A stretch of DNA of 64,000 nt from Luscinia megarhynchos (GCA_034336665.1 CM067568.1:11181165-11245164); one strand, 5' to 3'. Shown: positions 1-13,423, numbered from the stretch's first letter. Notes: generated by a model from the letters alone, not told the origin. Program-made: numbers and translations.

Positions 1-891
1 CAAGTGTAAAAGCGGAGTTCTACTCCTTCGGTAGGGTTCCTGGAGATCTGAGAAAACCCAGGGAAATGCTCTTTGGTGCAGATGTGGATGTGTTTATGCA
101 CAGGATTCTAGACTGACACAGGCTGCAGAGATATCTCAGTTTCCATAGGGGCATGAAGAAGGAAGCAGGGTCTTCCACACCACTTTTCTAGTCTCTAAGT
201 CAGATGGCAACTCTGAAGGCATTTATTAAACCCCAGAATAATGTCTATTACCCACCACAATAAATTATGGTCATTTTCAGAAGGAAACACTTCAGAGATC
301 ATCAAGTGGAGCATGTGAAGGGGTCAGATAAAGAAGCATAATCTCTCCTTTCCTGGGTTTGGGACGCTAGTAGAGCTGCTCTGGAAGAATTCCTGGTAAT
401 AGGGTCACCACTTGTTTCCTTTTTGCATGGCTAAAGGCAAAAACTGTGTTTCAAGACAGAGAGGAGTACTTGAAGAGCCCCCCGGTAATGCCAATAAGGA
501 TTGGCACATTAATCTCCCATAGTGTTTCCCATGTTGCCTTTGACAATGTTCCCCCAGTACCTGAGCTTGTTTCTGCTAGCCAGGCACTTTGCAGACAGTT
601 TACACAGACAAGTCAACAAACTGTGGGTGTATTTCCAAAGGTGAGCGAGCTGTGCTGCTGGATGAGTACTTTCTGAGCACATCTATGATTCAGCCTTTGT
701 TTCAAATCATTGCATAAATGGAATGAATTTGTGATTTCAGGACACAGATGGCAGGTTTAGTCTTGGCTCTCTTGGAAGCTGCCAAGAAGTCTTTTTAAAT
801 GGGCAGTGAAGGATAAGCTCTCTAATATGTTCCACTGGTGCCATTAGGGATTTTTCCAGACACTTCTTGTGGGTGCTGTAGAGTAAATATG
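1..891. other. Noncoding flank, no supported gene
   Basis: I see no recognisable gene or repeat here. A 76-codon open frame lies at 446-676 on the plus strand and runs into a donor-like site (AAAGGTGAGC near 637-646), but it matches no family I know and its translation shows no domain. The DNA is AT-rich and CpG-poor, typical of avian intron or intergenic sequence. The CR1 element begins immediately to the right. Confidence 0.5.
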
Positions 892-1295
892 GAACCACAG
901 AATGGTTTGGGCTGGAAGGGACCTTAGAGAACACCAAGTTCCAATGTCCCTGCCATGGACAGGGACAAATTCTGATAGACCAGGCTGCTCAGAGCTCCAT
1001 CCATCCTGGCCTGGAGCACTTCCAGAGATGGGGCATCCACAAATTTTCGAGGCAACTTGTTTCAATGCCCTACCACCCCCACAGTAAAGAATTTCTTGTG
1101 TGTATCTACCTAACCTAAAGCTACTCTCTCAGTCTGAAGTTGTTTCTCCTGTCCTGTCACTACATGTTCCTGTAAAAATTCCCTCCCAGCTTTCTAGTAA
1201 CTTCCTTTCAGGTACTGGAAGGCGACCTTGAAACCTTTTCTTTTACCAGTTCTCTCAGCCTTTCCTCATAGGAGACATGCTTCAGTAGCTGATGT
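892..1295 (-). mobile_element. CR1 LINE, 3' end fragment (minus strand)
   Basis: This is a 5'-truncated avian CR1 retrotransposon read on the minus strand. On the plus strand it shows the hallmark reversed 3' end, with GAATGGTTTGGGCTGGAAGG at about 902-921. It continues through landmarks I know from the family: CCTGCCATGGACAGGGACA, GGGGCATCCACAA, AGTAAAGAATTTCTT, CTGTCACTACATG, GGTACTGGAAGGC and CCTCATAGGAGACATGCT. The 3' terminus is near 892. The left-over homology fades near 1295. The copy carries many differences from the consensus I remember, so it looks old. Only the 3' untranslated region and no intact reverse transcriptase is present. Short open frames inside it are repeat shadows. Confidence 0.95.
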
Positions 1296-1393
1296 CTTGG
1301 TTTTGGATAGCAATCCTGCATCTGCTGTTTTGACCTCTTAAAATGCAAATCTGTTTTGGTTTTTTTTTTGTTTTCCCCTATACAATTGTGATC

Positions 1394-1409
1394 TTTTTTT
1401 TTTTTTTTT
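1394..1409. repeat. Poly(T) run
   Basis: A run of 16 T lies just beyond the CR1 fragment, with a second T-rich stretch at about 1357-1370. On the minus strand these are poly(A). They are probably simple-sequence drift, not a retroposon tail, because the CR1 3' end is on the other side of the element. Confidence 0.8.
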
Positions 1410-4400
1410 GGGGAAGAGACTACCTGACAGGTTGGTGGATTTTGGCACCTCTTCAGGACTTCTAAAACCTCACAGCTTTCAATCAAGTAGTTGCAGATCT
1501 AACAGTTGCTAAAACTAACAGTTTTACCAGTAGAGGTGGCAACTGAATATGTAGTAAATGAATACAAATATGGATTCTTTCATGTCTCTCCTGGAGCTGG
1601 TAATCCTGAAAATGTATCTTTGTCTTCTTAAAGCCTCTTGCTGGGATAAATGTATTTTGAACTGGCATATACTTTACAGGATCCTGTGCTAGGCCTGTGA
1701 AAGGAGTTAGTACAGAATGAAATGAGGAGGAATAAAAATCTCTTAGAGGGTATTAAGCCAGGCTGAAGTCACCTCCAAAGCAAGAGACTGATCTTGAATC
1801 TTGAGCACAGATTTCTACCTGCTACCTTGAGGTTGTGCACTGAGATTTGTTTTAGGCCCTTTGTGTAATGAAAATATGTGCAAGTGTCCTGGCAGGCTTT
1901 TAAATGGGTAAGTAATAATTGATGAAACAGTCAATTGCTGGAATGACCTCCCCACACCCTCCTGGCAGTTCCTGAGACATTAAAGTGACAGAGATGGGAC
2001 CAAGCTAGCAAATGGGAATGTGCATTCCTGTCTTCTCTGGATGATTTCCACTCACTGCAACTATTTTGAGCCCAGAGTATTGTGCAATAGTTTTGAAAGC
2101 AAATCCCTAATGAAAAACAGAATTTAAATGCCATGGTTGTTTAGTGGGTTTTTTCACCTATAAATACTCCGTTTTGCCATTATTCTTACCCTCTCTGTTC
2201 ATTTGTCAGTGTGTTTTATCTCTGTGTGGAGAAAATGGAGAAAACAACAGGAAAAATTAGAGAAGTAAAATTTATTTATTTTTTTTAAGCCAAAACCTTT
2301 GTCCTACTCTAGTATTCATTCTTTCCAGATGCTAACCACAATAATTCATTTTGGCTATCACCTTGCAAGGAAACAGGTGAATATTTTGCACCAGTTTCAC
2401 AGAAGCTGACTGATTTGAAGGGCAAATTTTGCTTTCCTGTCTTGTACTGCATAGTACCTGCCCTCCTTCGTGAGGAGAGCTATTTGAGTCTGACCTTAAA
2501 TGATTTGTTGAAAGCCAGAAGAGCAGTCAGTGTTAGAGTGGAGGAATTTTGGCTTCTAATCCAGAGTTCAAATGACAAAACCATATATCTGATAAAATGA
2601 AACTTAAACCTGTGATGCTGCATACCATACAGCACATTTAAAATGCATTTACTTCCCCACCCCAGGAGCTTCAATAGCTCCAAAATAACTTTTCAAAATA
2701 AATTGTTTATTGAAAGATTAAGGGCATTTTATTGACTTTGCAGTTATGGCCAATTTCACTGCATTTTTGTGACAGTATCTAGTCCCAGATAGTCTCTTTG
2801 CTACGTGTGATGGTTTTTATTATGTGAAAGAAGTCTACCTACTGTTTATCCTTGCCTTGCTCTCATCCTCACAGTCTCCCAAGTTCCCCCAATGCTTTGT
2901 ATGTGAAACCATCTCTCTGTCTCAATTCAAATCCCTCCTTAAGAGATGATTTCTGTGCAGATTTCCTATAATGATTCCCCCAAGATATCCATACTGATTT
3001 GGGACAGCACTCTCATCTGTTGTGGCATGTTGATGACAATTTCTGAACCTAATACTTCTGTGTTCAGAAAAGTTTTGAAAAATCTTTAGAAAAAAAATCA
3101 AACTTTTTTTTTTCACTTGTCTTTTTTTTTATTTTATTTTTTTCACCATGCCTCTGTAAGAATAAAAAAAGTTTGTTTTAAAAACAAGGTAAATGAACAG
3201 ATCATATTCTAAATATGCAGAATAAATGTTGATTAGTTCACAAAGAGTTTAAAATTAGCATCTTTATTAAAACCCTGTGGTGTCCTCCACATCCAAGTGC
3301 ACGTAGAACTCCAGTGAAAGTGAATGCATCTGTAAACTTTTGCACTTTGGTGGCTCTTGCAGCCTTTCTGTGCTTTCCTTTGCTGTGTGTGGCCTGAGCA
3401 TGGAGTGATCTGGGGTGATTTTGCAGCCAGTGCCTCCATTATGAACAGAGGGAGTCTGCCCCTTGTGGGAGTTTCTTATGTGCAGATTTTTAAAGCTAGA
3501 GTTTATTATTGTGCAGAGTGGAAACAGTTCTACCTTTGCAGCTGAGCCTTTGCCCAAATATTAAATCAAAATCTTGCTTTCCTTTCTTACTTCTTACTTA
3601 GCTGATTAATTTCATCTTTCCCTGCTCTACTGAATTCCATATTATCACAGATGTATTTTTTTTTAAAATATCAAAAATAATATGGGCTGATCCCTTTTTG
3701 TGGACATGGACGCACAACAAGGGGTGTATTGTGTGGTAGTTGCACACATGACTGTATAGAACAGCCTTCTAAAGCACCTGTATCCTGCTAATCTCTGCAA
3801 ATGAGACAGAATTAGCTGACCTCTGCTCTGCTGTGACAATTTTCTGTGTTCAAGGAACTTTCTGGTAATGTTCTACATCAAGTCACAGAAAATGAGGAGG
3901 GGAAAAATACTTGGAAATGTTTTTTATTCAGTAGTTTCTAAATGGACTTGTGGAGTTTGGATTTTTTGTTTGTGCTTTTTTAAAATTTTTTATTACATTT
4001 GGAGGGGGAAAATTGAAATAATAGTCGTGATGCAAATGGCACTTTCTCCTAACAGTGGCTGGGTGGATATCAAATCCCCAGGAGCCAAATAAACTCTAAG
4101 GAGTTCTGTAAAATGGCACGTTGTTGCAAGGGATTTGGTGACTTATGACCACTGTGCAAGTATGAGCCAGCAAGCACACATAAAAATAGACTTTGTGGTA
4201 TTGTGGTAATTTTTAATCATAAGCCTAAAATGCTTACAGTATTTCAGTCCACTCTTGTTGATTTTTTGGCTCATGTCTGTCCTGTGGCTTCTGCTTGGCT
4301 TAATATGTTTTAAAGGTGGAGTTGTGGCTTTTAAATTTCAGTCCAAGAGAAGCTAGCTTTTGGAAGGTGGTCTGAAAACATGCAAACCAAGTCTTCCATT

Positions 4401-5609
4401 AAAAAAATAAAAAAAAAGATACCCTTCCCCCATATTTGTTTTGGATCCTTTGAACTGGAACCTCTGAGATAATAGGTGTATCATGGATATAGATCTATAA
4501 TCCATGACCTTATTACCAGTGATAAATTAATATTTGCAAACCTAATTGCCTCACTAATGTGCACCCACACCTGTCCTAACTTACTACTTCCATTTTTCAA
4601 GCTGCCAGTGGAAGCAGCTGATCACCATTCTCTACTTAAATAAATCTACATCTGGTGGGCAGAGTGAAGAGCAATATCCTACTCACAACACATTGAAAAA
4701 AGGTGCCAGATGACATGTAGATAGAAATAGCTTGGAACAAAATGTGGATTCACCTAAAAGCTTTGCCCAGAAAGCTGTTTAACCCACAGGCCTCACAGAT
4801 GTGCTACCTTGAATCTGGTGGGCTGGGACCAGTGTAAATGAGAATCTGGTCATTGCTGTCAAAATACCCAGGACCTCTTCTCTCTTGGGTGCTGTTCTCA
4901 TTCCCCTGTGACTCCAGTGCTTCTCATCCTCCTCCCTAGCACCCTGTCCCACTCAGCCACAGCCTCCCCAGCTCCTGACATTATCAGCCAGCAGGCACCT
5001 GGCCAGGTGGAATTTGAAACAATAAACGTTCCTCTGTCATTTAGCAAGGGATACTTCTGCAGGATCTGTTAGATTTCCTGAGTAAAGCTGAGTTAAATCA
5101 CTGACTAACCTTTTGGTGATGCAGCAGGTTTTGCAGTAGTCATATCTCTGGCTTTTGGTCTCTAATACTGTGGTTGAAGGGAGCAAACAAATATTTTTCT
5201 CTCTGCTTCTTCCCCTGAATTCTGGAACCAGAAATCCAAAACACATTTCAGTTCTTTTGCATATGATTAACTACTCCTCTATGCAATGTTTCTTTTATCT
5301 CATTATGGTAAATTCATAAACCAATTGTTTCTCCAATGTATTTTATTCTCCTAAGTGTCCAGTATGCATATTGGTCCCAGGGCACAGGTGTTTGGAACAA
5401 AGTGATAAATGGGAATATATTGATTAGGAAACTCAGCTCTAATTTCTCAAATGTCACTGAATAAGAGATCACTCTCATGTGAAGCAGGATTGCCTAGTTT
5501 GAATACTTCTAGGACTCTTCTGGAATGCCAGCCTTCTTTTTCAGAAATTATTAGGGGATTGCTAATAAAAGAGCAGGACTTCCTTGTCAAAACTAAACAT
5601 TCAGTACTA

Positions 5610-5727
5610 AAAAACCCAAACAAATAAACATAACCAGAAAACCCAGAAAACCCTTCCCCCTTTCCTGTTCCCCCCAGACCACCCTCCCTCCCCCCAAAAA
5701 AACCCAACCAGGAAACCCTAAACCCCC
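5610..5727. repeat. C/A-rich low-complexity tract
   Basis: The plus strand is almost free of G and T over runs such as CCCTTCCCCCTTTCC and repeated AAACCC or AAAACCC words. The complementary strand is G/T-rich and yields a spurious glycine-rich frame (5447-5731, minus). It reads as degenerate low-complexity sequence. Confidence 0.6.
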
Positions 5728-6479
5728 ACAAAACTACCCTCTGCAGTATTTCAGCCTTGTGCTACAGTCCTTAAAAATTGAAATACCCTTAGAAAGTCAT
5801 AGCTGATATGAAATTAGAATTTGTTTGGAAATCAAGTGCAGGGTCACAGTGAGGAGGGTAGGGAATTGAATGAGAATTTCCACAAAGAAAGTGAATATAC
5901 TTCCAGAGGCATATAATGGGCTGATTTAAAATCTGATGTTGACAAAAAGAATAAGATGTGGAAAGTCAGAGCAAGATAGTTAGAATCCAGTATGTAAAAG
6001 CCACAGGTGACTCTTAATAGGCAGTAAATTAGCAGAAGGCTAGCTATTGCTATTTTTGTGGTAATAGCAACCCTTTCAGTTTTATAGCAAGTTTTTAACT
6101 TAAAAAATTAACTGAAGAGCAATGCAAAGAATAGGGAGGTAATTGTGAATTAGGAGCCAAATTATGCCAGGCACAATTGAATAAGTTCTGACTTTTCTTA
6201 CTGACAGACATGTATATTAATAGTTGGCACTTATTGAACCAAATATGAATATTCATCTTCATTTATATTTCAAGGCCTTTCATTCCTCAAGGACCACAGT
6301 GCTTTTGACCAATTTTCATCCACATTACTAAAATGACAGCTTTCACTCCTGGGCCCTGACAGAGGTCTGCAGAATTCATTGGAGGTCCTGGGAGGAGGGA
6401 ACCAGCTCCCGCTCCCAGCTGTCCACAAACACTCATTAAGAGAGGCAAATATCCAGCAGAATCTCTGTGAGAATTTTTA

Positions 6480-6730
6480 ATCACGCAAAGGCTCTGCTAA
6501 TTAGGTAGCTGATGGGGCATAGAGAGCACAAGGACGAATTCTTTAAACAAAGGACTAGAAACTTTAAGAGCTTTAATTACTTGGGCACAGAGTTCATTTC
6601 AGAACTTGGGAGCAAATTATTCTAATAACAATAAGACCAAGTAGTGGGCCATATTAGTGAGAATTGTGTGGAAAAGTTCAATCTTCTTGGGCTGTCACAG
6701 CTGTCATTGGAGTGTATTGGAAACTGAGGG
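6480..6730. promoter_or_regulatory. Possible conserved noncoding element
   Basis: This stretch is AT-rich but of high complexity. It contains two perfect TAATTA homeodomain cores (6498-6503 and 6574-6579), no recognisable repeat and no open frame of interest. Such composition is typical of deeply conserved enhancers near developmental genes, but conservation cannot be seen in one sequence. This call is inference only. Confidence 0.2.
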
Positions 6731-9700
6731 GGCTGTAAAGGTATTAATAATAAACTTTATTGTGAGCTGCATTTGATGCAGAAGATTTCCTAGGCTCTTC
6801 TTTTCTGCATTGTCAGGGAGTATTGCATTGTGTCCTACACCTCAAAATGCTGGTGTGACTCAAGATACTTTTACACAAATGAAGAACAATGCCTACTTCC
6901 AAAACAAAATCCTCCTTTTTGTTTAGTGCACCAGACTGTCTCCAAAACCTAACAACTGGAAATGTGTTGCTTTCTTGTAGGCTAGAAGAAAATCCATTTC
7001 ACTGCCTGAAAATTATGTTGTTGTGGGTTTTTGGGGTTTTTTTGGTTTTTTAAAAATTGTTTTGTAAGTGCATAAATAACATATCTTGGTTGTATGGTTT
7101 CTCCCAGAACACAGTTCAGGCAAAAACAATTTCCAGGAAACCTTTCTCCTAGGTGAAATAAGAAAAAGAGACAGAAATTTCCAAGGAAAAGGAAGATGCA
7201 GAAGTTTGAGGGATTCAAATTAGGAAACTGTGCTCTCCTACTAGTTAAGAATATAATACAGAAAATACACAGTTCTGTTTCCCTTGGAAAGTGGAAAACA
7301 GCTGATGTGCTACTCTTGATATTGCTGCTGAGAAACCTTAGCAAGCTTGTCTGTAATTGAGCACAAGGGGCACATCGTGCCTGCATGCTGGATGAGAAGC
7401 TTATTTTCCTTGCACAGTATTTGGGGTGATGGGGGAAGAAGGAAAGGAGACACTTGCAGTCTGCAGCCTTGGACATTTTTGCAGTCAGGGTAGGTGGAGC
7501 CACTGTCTGGGACACCTGTGTAGATTAGAAATCTTCTGTGAAGATATATATTGAATATTCTTCATTTTTTATGAAAGGATGATGACTTGTCTGGGGTCCC
7601 TCTCTGGCAAGGAGAAAGCTGGTAACTTTTAAAGTGTGTTTATATGTGTTTTAAGAAAACTCTCTTCTAAGCAAAGGGCTGCTTTACAGCAGATTTAGTG
7701 CAAAACACACACAAGGAATAGTCATATGCTAAATGCTAATGGAAACTTCAGTATCCAAGAACAGGTTCCTCCTTAGAGAACTGCTCACTGATGCTGGGCA
7801 GATGGGCTTGAATGTGTCATTTGAACATGGGTGAAGAGACAGGTGAAAATGTAAGTTGTGATAATTGAGGGCTAGGTATTCTCAGTGAGTAAGTGATGAA
7901 CTGGTGTTCAGAGTTGCAGAAATAAATTGGAGAAGAAAGAAAAAAAAAGATACATCTGCACAGAGAATTGGTCTGAGTTAAAGCCTCACTATCAGTTTTG
8001 AAACTTGAGCAAGTATTTTGCTTGTGTTTGCTATTGAGCTTGCTGCGTGCTTTATCCACTGTAAAGGCACTGCTAAAGAAAAACCACTGCAATCTGTGGC
8101 TATAGACAGGCTTTCAGTTTGTGTGGACTTTCCCCACACAAATAACCAGAGGTCTGATGCAGTGACCACAGAGCTGAGTCCTTCCATCAGGAAGTCATTC
8201 TGCCCACTGTGGTGTCTCAGCCATTCGTGAGAGCATTTTCTTTCCACTGTTGCTTTTTGGTCTTCTTTTATTCCCCAGGGAAAGCAGGTTAAGCTGACAT
8301 GCAGGAGTAATTCTGTCACCTTAGATCCCGATATTTCTGATAGCAGTAAGATCAGAATAAACAAATAGGCAGGGGAGAAAATGTGAACAGGAGATGGGGG
8401 AGAAAAGTCCCATATAGTACCTTCCTTTAAAACAATCCTTCTGCAATTTTGAAAATCACTTAAGCTTCAGGTACACTGTGCTGTTATTCTCTCCTGGATC
8501 CTTTGGGGGAGTGGGAATAGTGTAGTTTGATGCTCATTTCATGTGCTGCTCTATTTTTCTGGCTGTTACTCTTACTCTACTTGCACGTTCTGGCCTTGGA
8601 TATGCAGCAAACCACAGTAGTATCACCAGTTTGATCACACTGCATTGATTTAAACAAAAAACCCAACCCCAAACCAAAACTTTATACAGCCCAAAGTCTC
8701 CAAGAACACAGATGAAACTAATTTGGTTTCTTTTTTTTTGGATAAAAGTATATTTAATCTATTTTATTAATAAGTACTGTTATAAATGTAATTTTAATAT
8801 TTTACTCTTAAAAATTATATAGAGCAAAGTTTTCAGTTATGTTTAACTTTTTTTTTGATGGAATAGAATTTGTGGAAAGTGTGGCCCTGCTGCATCAGCT
8901 TAGCTTTTATGACTCAGATAAAAAAATAAAACTCCAGTTTTTCAGCAGTTCCTTCATATGTCAGAACTCATTACAATTTCTTTTTTGTAAGAGTAAATGG
9001 TGTATTTTTCTTTTTTTTAATTGTAGATATTAATTGCCCATTTTGTGTGCTCTGAAACTACGCTCTTTCAACTTGTCCAGAGATCCTGAGCACAAGGAAA
9101 ATGTGTAAAACAAAAAGACATGCAAAGAAGTTTTATCAGCATTGCACTGAAGTTTTAAGTAGGTCCATTTTAGACAGATTGTCAATATCAAGATCCCAAA
9201 ATATGAGCATTTTTGGACAGAAAGATAGCTGTCTATGCACATTTGTCAACTGTTATGTTCTGTTTTCTATTGGAAAAAGAATCATTCATCATGTTACAAT
9301 CACTGTCCAGTGCCAAGCTGATCAAGAGGCATAACCATTAATTCATATCTGTCCACAGGTGTCAACTCTAAAGATGTATGCAGTCTGTATGAAAATAAAA
9401 AAAATATTCAAGTAATTGAATACAAGAGTCTTTAGAACCACCCTCACGTCCTTTTGAGGGATTTTGCCCTGTAATGGGAATGTGAAGGAGCTTGACTTTG
9501 GAGTTGATACTTAAGGAAAATAATCTTGGAACCGCAGAAACTGAAAATGGCTCTTGAGTGTGGTTTCTTATCTAGAAAGGGAAATAGAGGAGAGAGATTT
9601 CTACTGATAATGTATTTTGATAGGTTTATGTCAAGAGAAGCCCTGAGAAACTTTCATGATGCAAGAATATTGGAATTCCTAATACAGGCAGAAGAGCTGC

Positions 9701-10059
9701 TTTCATATTCATATCCTTACCCAGAGAAAAGAAAAGAAGTCTTTCCCCTATCTTTCAGCAGCTAAGAGTTAGACTGACTCTTTTAAGAAAAAAAAACACG
9801 TTGAAACCACGAAAGTCATTGTTTGATGGCAGCACTGGTGGAGATCAGCAGGTTTGTATGGTTAAGGCAGACCTAATAGATCCCATACTGATTACACGGT
9901 TAAGATGCTGATTGAGAAGAACTTTCACCCTAACTGATGGGATAGTCCTATTCTTCTCCTCAGTAGGATTTCCCTCTCTCCATTTGAAGCTGTGACTGGG
10001 CCTTTGACAAATGCTCAATTTGGAGTACTCAGGCTTAAAATGGAGACTTTTAAAAATCT

Positions 10060-10345
10060 TTAATTGGGGCTAAGTGCTAGTTCGTCATGCAGCCCATTGT
10101 TTTGAACAAGGAGGCAGGACTAAAGAGTTAACTGCTTCCAATTGTAAATGCATCAGTGGCAGGCACATTACAAAGCTCTATACAATCCCGTGGAGTAAAT
10201 GGTGGACAGCTCATCACAATTAGGCATGGTCATAATGAAGAGCCAGAAGAGAGAAAAGGGGGCATGGGGAAAAACAGACCTTTTACAAATGTTTTATATG
10301 AAGAGAAATTATAGCTAAAAGGGATAGTTAATTAGTTTAAAGAAT
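10060..10345. promoter_or_regulatory. Possible conserved noncoding element with paired SOX-like sites
   Basis: The stretch is repeat-free and motif-dense. It contains CATTGTTTTGAACAAGG at about 10097-10113, an inverted pair of SOX-type cores (ATTGTT and AACAA), then CAATTG, ATGCAT and CAATTA homeodomain or POU-like words. It lies directly upstream of the exon candidate at 10371. Enhancer function is inferred from motif content only. No alignment was available. Confidence 0.25.
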
Positions 10346-10370
10346 AGATGGTAATGCTTTCTCTTTGCAG

Positions 10371-10401
10371 AAAAAGAAAACTTTGAAAGCATGGAAAATG
10401 G
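10371..10401 (+). CDS. Candidate short coding exon, gene not recognised
   Basis: A 31-bp segment sits between a good acceptor (TTTCTCTTTGCAG, ending at 10370) and a near-consensus donor (GTGAGT at 10402-10407). Read with two leading bases it gives KENFESMENG, with two bases left over. That exit phase fits the one-base entry of the candidate exon at 24711, and the joined codon is GGA (glycine). The frame also contains an ATG at 10390. I do not recognise the protein. A 31-bp internal exon is at the microexon scale, and a chance match of two splice motifs is quite possible. The frame entering from upstream is unknown, and no upstream exon was identified in the window. Confidence 0.3.
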
Positions 10402-13401
10402 GTGAGTTTCTAGCTGCTGATCTGGAAAAGGAGAAAACAATTCAGAGCAGTACTGTAGGTGGGTGTTTCTCAGAAGAGGCTGTGGTGGGAAGTGTGTGAT
10501 CTGAGTAGTTTGCTCTTAGCAGAGACAGAGACCCTGCATGTAGCCTTGTTTTCTCTGGCATGCATCTGTGTTGTTGCAGGTGCTCAGCAGAGGCAGAGAT
10601 GCTCATGGTCTGCTCCCCAGCTTTGCTGCCTCTGAGAAGGGCAAAGCTGAGAAGGATGCAGGGAAGAGAGAGGCTTGTGCCTCTGGCCATTTTGCAGTTT
10701 TCTGGCCAGCCACTCACGTGTAAAAACAATTTGCACTCTGAAATTCCTTGTTTGGGGAAGAAATGAAGAATGGCAGTAATGTGCAGCAGGTTGCTAAAGA
10801 GCAGTGTAGGTGTAAACTCAGGTGTTGTGCTGCCATGAGGTGCAGGCTGTGGGACACTGCCGGGGGTGAAGCTTTTTCCAGCATTGTTGAATTTTTGTGT
10901 GTCTCCTGCTAGCACCAGTTCCCCTGTGTGTATCTTGGGTAAGGTGGATCTGTGTGCCATTAATAGGAACACAATACACTCCACACAAACTTTCTGCAGT
11001 TTGGATAGGTATGAAGTGCAGTAATTTCCCAGAAAGCTGATTGAGTTTTGTACTGCTGGGATCAACTTCTATGGCTTGGTCATGTGTGTTCTGTGTTGCA
11101 CCACAGATTCTGAGAACTGCAGGATAACTGCAATCTTTATTTTTTATTCTGGGATTTTGGAACCACAGACTTCACTCCCTGTCTGTCACATGGCACACAA
11201 TAGATCATGTTATAGTAGTGAATGGGATAAGGTTATTATTTCTCAACTGTTTCTGCCTGTAGTGGTATGTGTAGCATACTACTACACAAAAAGGAAACTT
11301 ACTTGTACTAAGAGTCTGATTCTGTGTAAGTAAATGGGTGGCTGTTGTGGGACTGCTTTGGTCTCTTGCCTCAGGGAGAGAAAAATTGGTATTGGAGTTG
11401 TCTCTAATCTGTCACCTGAGTTCTCTTGGAATTTGCCTACTTCTACAACATCCATCAGTCTCCAAGGATGAGTAATAGCCAACTGCACATGCCAGTAGTT
11501 GTGGTATTGCTTCAACAACCCATAGATTCTATTGTGGGTTTTGTGGTTAAAGTGGAGACACACAAGATAGAATTTTAAAATGCTAGTTTTCCTGCTGCTG
11601 AAATCAGTAGTAAGACTTCTGACAGAACAAAGTTGGGCCTGCTTTTGGCACTTTAAAAACTTCCTGTAAAATATTTGATTATTTTCATTAATTGTACATA
11701 TTTGCTTGTCATGACTTCACAGAGAAAGCTGTAGCAAAAAGATTGTCTTCCATTATTGTTCTCTGCAGCCCAAAATCAATATTTCTGTGACTCCCCTTTT
11801 CTTTAAATCATCTCTGATAAGGTCTGCTTTAGCATTTGAATATGTGCAAATAAGATGGATTCATGCCCCCAATTACATTTGTCTTGCACATGAACAAACA
11901 GTATGATTAGAAATTTAAAGGATAAAACCTGTACCAGTGCCTTCATCAGGAGCTATGTAAATATAAGACCTTTGAAAATTACATTTCATTGGTACAAATC
12001 GATGTAGAAGGGAAACCAGAACCACAGAAGGCAGATATTCTGCTGAATGATCAGGAACGCAGGAGTGTAAAACTCTAAGTAGTATACAGATCAGTCTTCA
12101 GGTCTCTCCAAACACTTCTTAAAGGGTTTTTTTTAGAGTGAGAAAAAGTGAAATTTGTATCATATATTTTAAGAATGAAGAAAAGGAGCATCATCTGTGT
12201 TGGTGTTTGTTTAGATTTAATGCAGGGCTGGATGTAGGCTGTGGGATATTGAAAAGGAGAATAGAGAATAGAGGATGCTGCAAGAAGGATAACAGACATT
12301 GAACATTATTCTGAAAGAAACTTGTGTCCTTAAAATAATATTATGCAGATGAAATGTTGGAAGAAGGGCCTGTATGAAAATCTTGAAAGAATTAATAGGG
12401 TCTTGCATCATATTAATGCATAGGGTAAAATATGAAGTTGGAAGAAAATTTATTTTTCGACTCAACCACCTACAAGTAAGTGGTTTTTATTTCTTGCATA
12501 TCTATGCTTATGTGGATACTAAAATTTCAATAAATTATTCAGTTTCTCTGCCAAAATCTGTCCTCAACCTGTAAAAAAAAATAAATCTAACTCTGGTCTT
12601 TAGGTGGGTAGGGAGTCTGTACCAGATCAGTCCATTCCTGTCACTTTACAGAAATACACATCTAGGAATACTTCATCTCTGAGTCTGATATAACAGAAGG
12701 AATGCTTTTTTATACACTACCCAGGAGCTGGGTCAGAGAACTAAACATCTTTAGACAATTGTTTCTGTGAGATTTTATTTTATTCTATTTTATTTAACTG
12801 TTTGGCTAAGCAGGGAGACAAAGTTGGAGGTGGTCCAAGCCCAAGAATACATAACATAAATTGCCAAGACATATGAAGAACGTGTTTGAAAAAAGAGAGC
12901 AAGAGATGGGCACAAATAATGAAAAATTCCAACATTTTAAAGATCATACTGATAAGGAAAGGTAGCAGTTGATGGAGGCCAGGCTTATAATACTTTCTTG
13001 CAGTCTTAGCAAAGTTCTAGAGAGTTTTTCTGTCGGTCTGTGAGGTATAAATGAGGTATTTTGTAAAGACCCTCAGTCAGTCATCTGGTAGGATCCCAGT
13101 GCACAGATGAATGGATCAGGACAGGCCTGTGAGGTCTGTGGATCATGAAGTCTCTGCAGAATTGCATCTCAGCCATGGGCAATTGCAAAGCAGAAATCTC
13201 TTCATTACAAAGGTTTTGGTCCTTCTGGAGGGTTGTCTGGTAAGAGTGAACAGAGCAGCTTGACCACCCTGCCTCTGTTTGGATGGTTAGTGTGTTCACA
13301 CTCCTGTTTGTACCAGATTGTGGCTGTAAATCAGGCTTTTCCTGGGCTGCCATTTACAGAAACAGTAATATTCACTTTAAGCTTCACTGTCTGCAAATGC
13401 T

Positions 13402-13423
13402 TGCTAGCATTTAAATGCTAGCA
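13402..13423. repeat. Perfect 22-bp palindrome
   Basis: The 11-base arm TGCTAGCATTT is followed directly by its exact reverse complement. Flanking bases do not extend it. It could form a cruciform or bind a dimeric protein, but nothing nearby shows a role. Confidence 0.8.

Larger units (their letters stand above)
1296..10370. other. Long noncoding stretch
   Basis: About 9 kb without a supportable gene. It holds T-rich and A-rich low-complexity patches (near 3105-3140, 4400-4420, 7019-7062 and 8655-8685), a C/A-rich tract at 5610-5727, and a possible conserved noncoding element at 6480-6730. The longest open frame, 6982-7515 on the minus strand, is best explained by strand composition. I see no CpG island, no promoter with supporting context and no RNA gene. 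Confidence 0.5.

Noticed and set aside
446..676. 76-codon frame reaching a donor-like site
   Set aside because: No convincing acceptor matches the start, and the peptide is not recognised. Short frames of this size are expected by chance.
902..1087. Small protein-coding gene on the plus strand
   Set aside because: The frame is the reversed CR1 3' end.
6982..7515. 177-codon minus-strand open frame
   Set aside because: The plus strand here is purine-rich, so the minus strand is pyrimidine-rich and stops are scarce. The translation is F/L/S/C-rich without any domain and includes low-complexity asparagine-lysine-proline sequence from a G/T tract.
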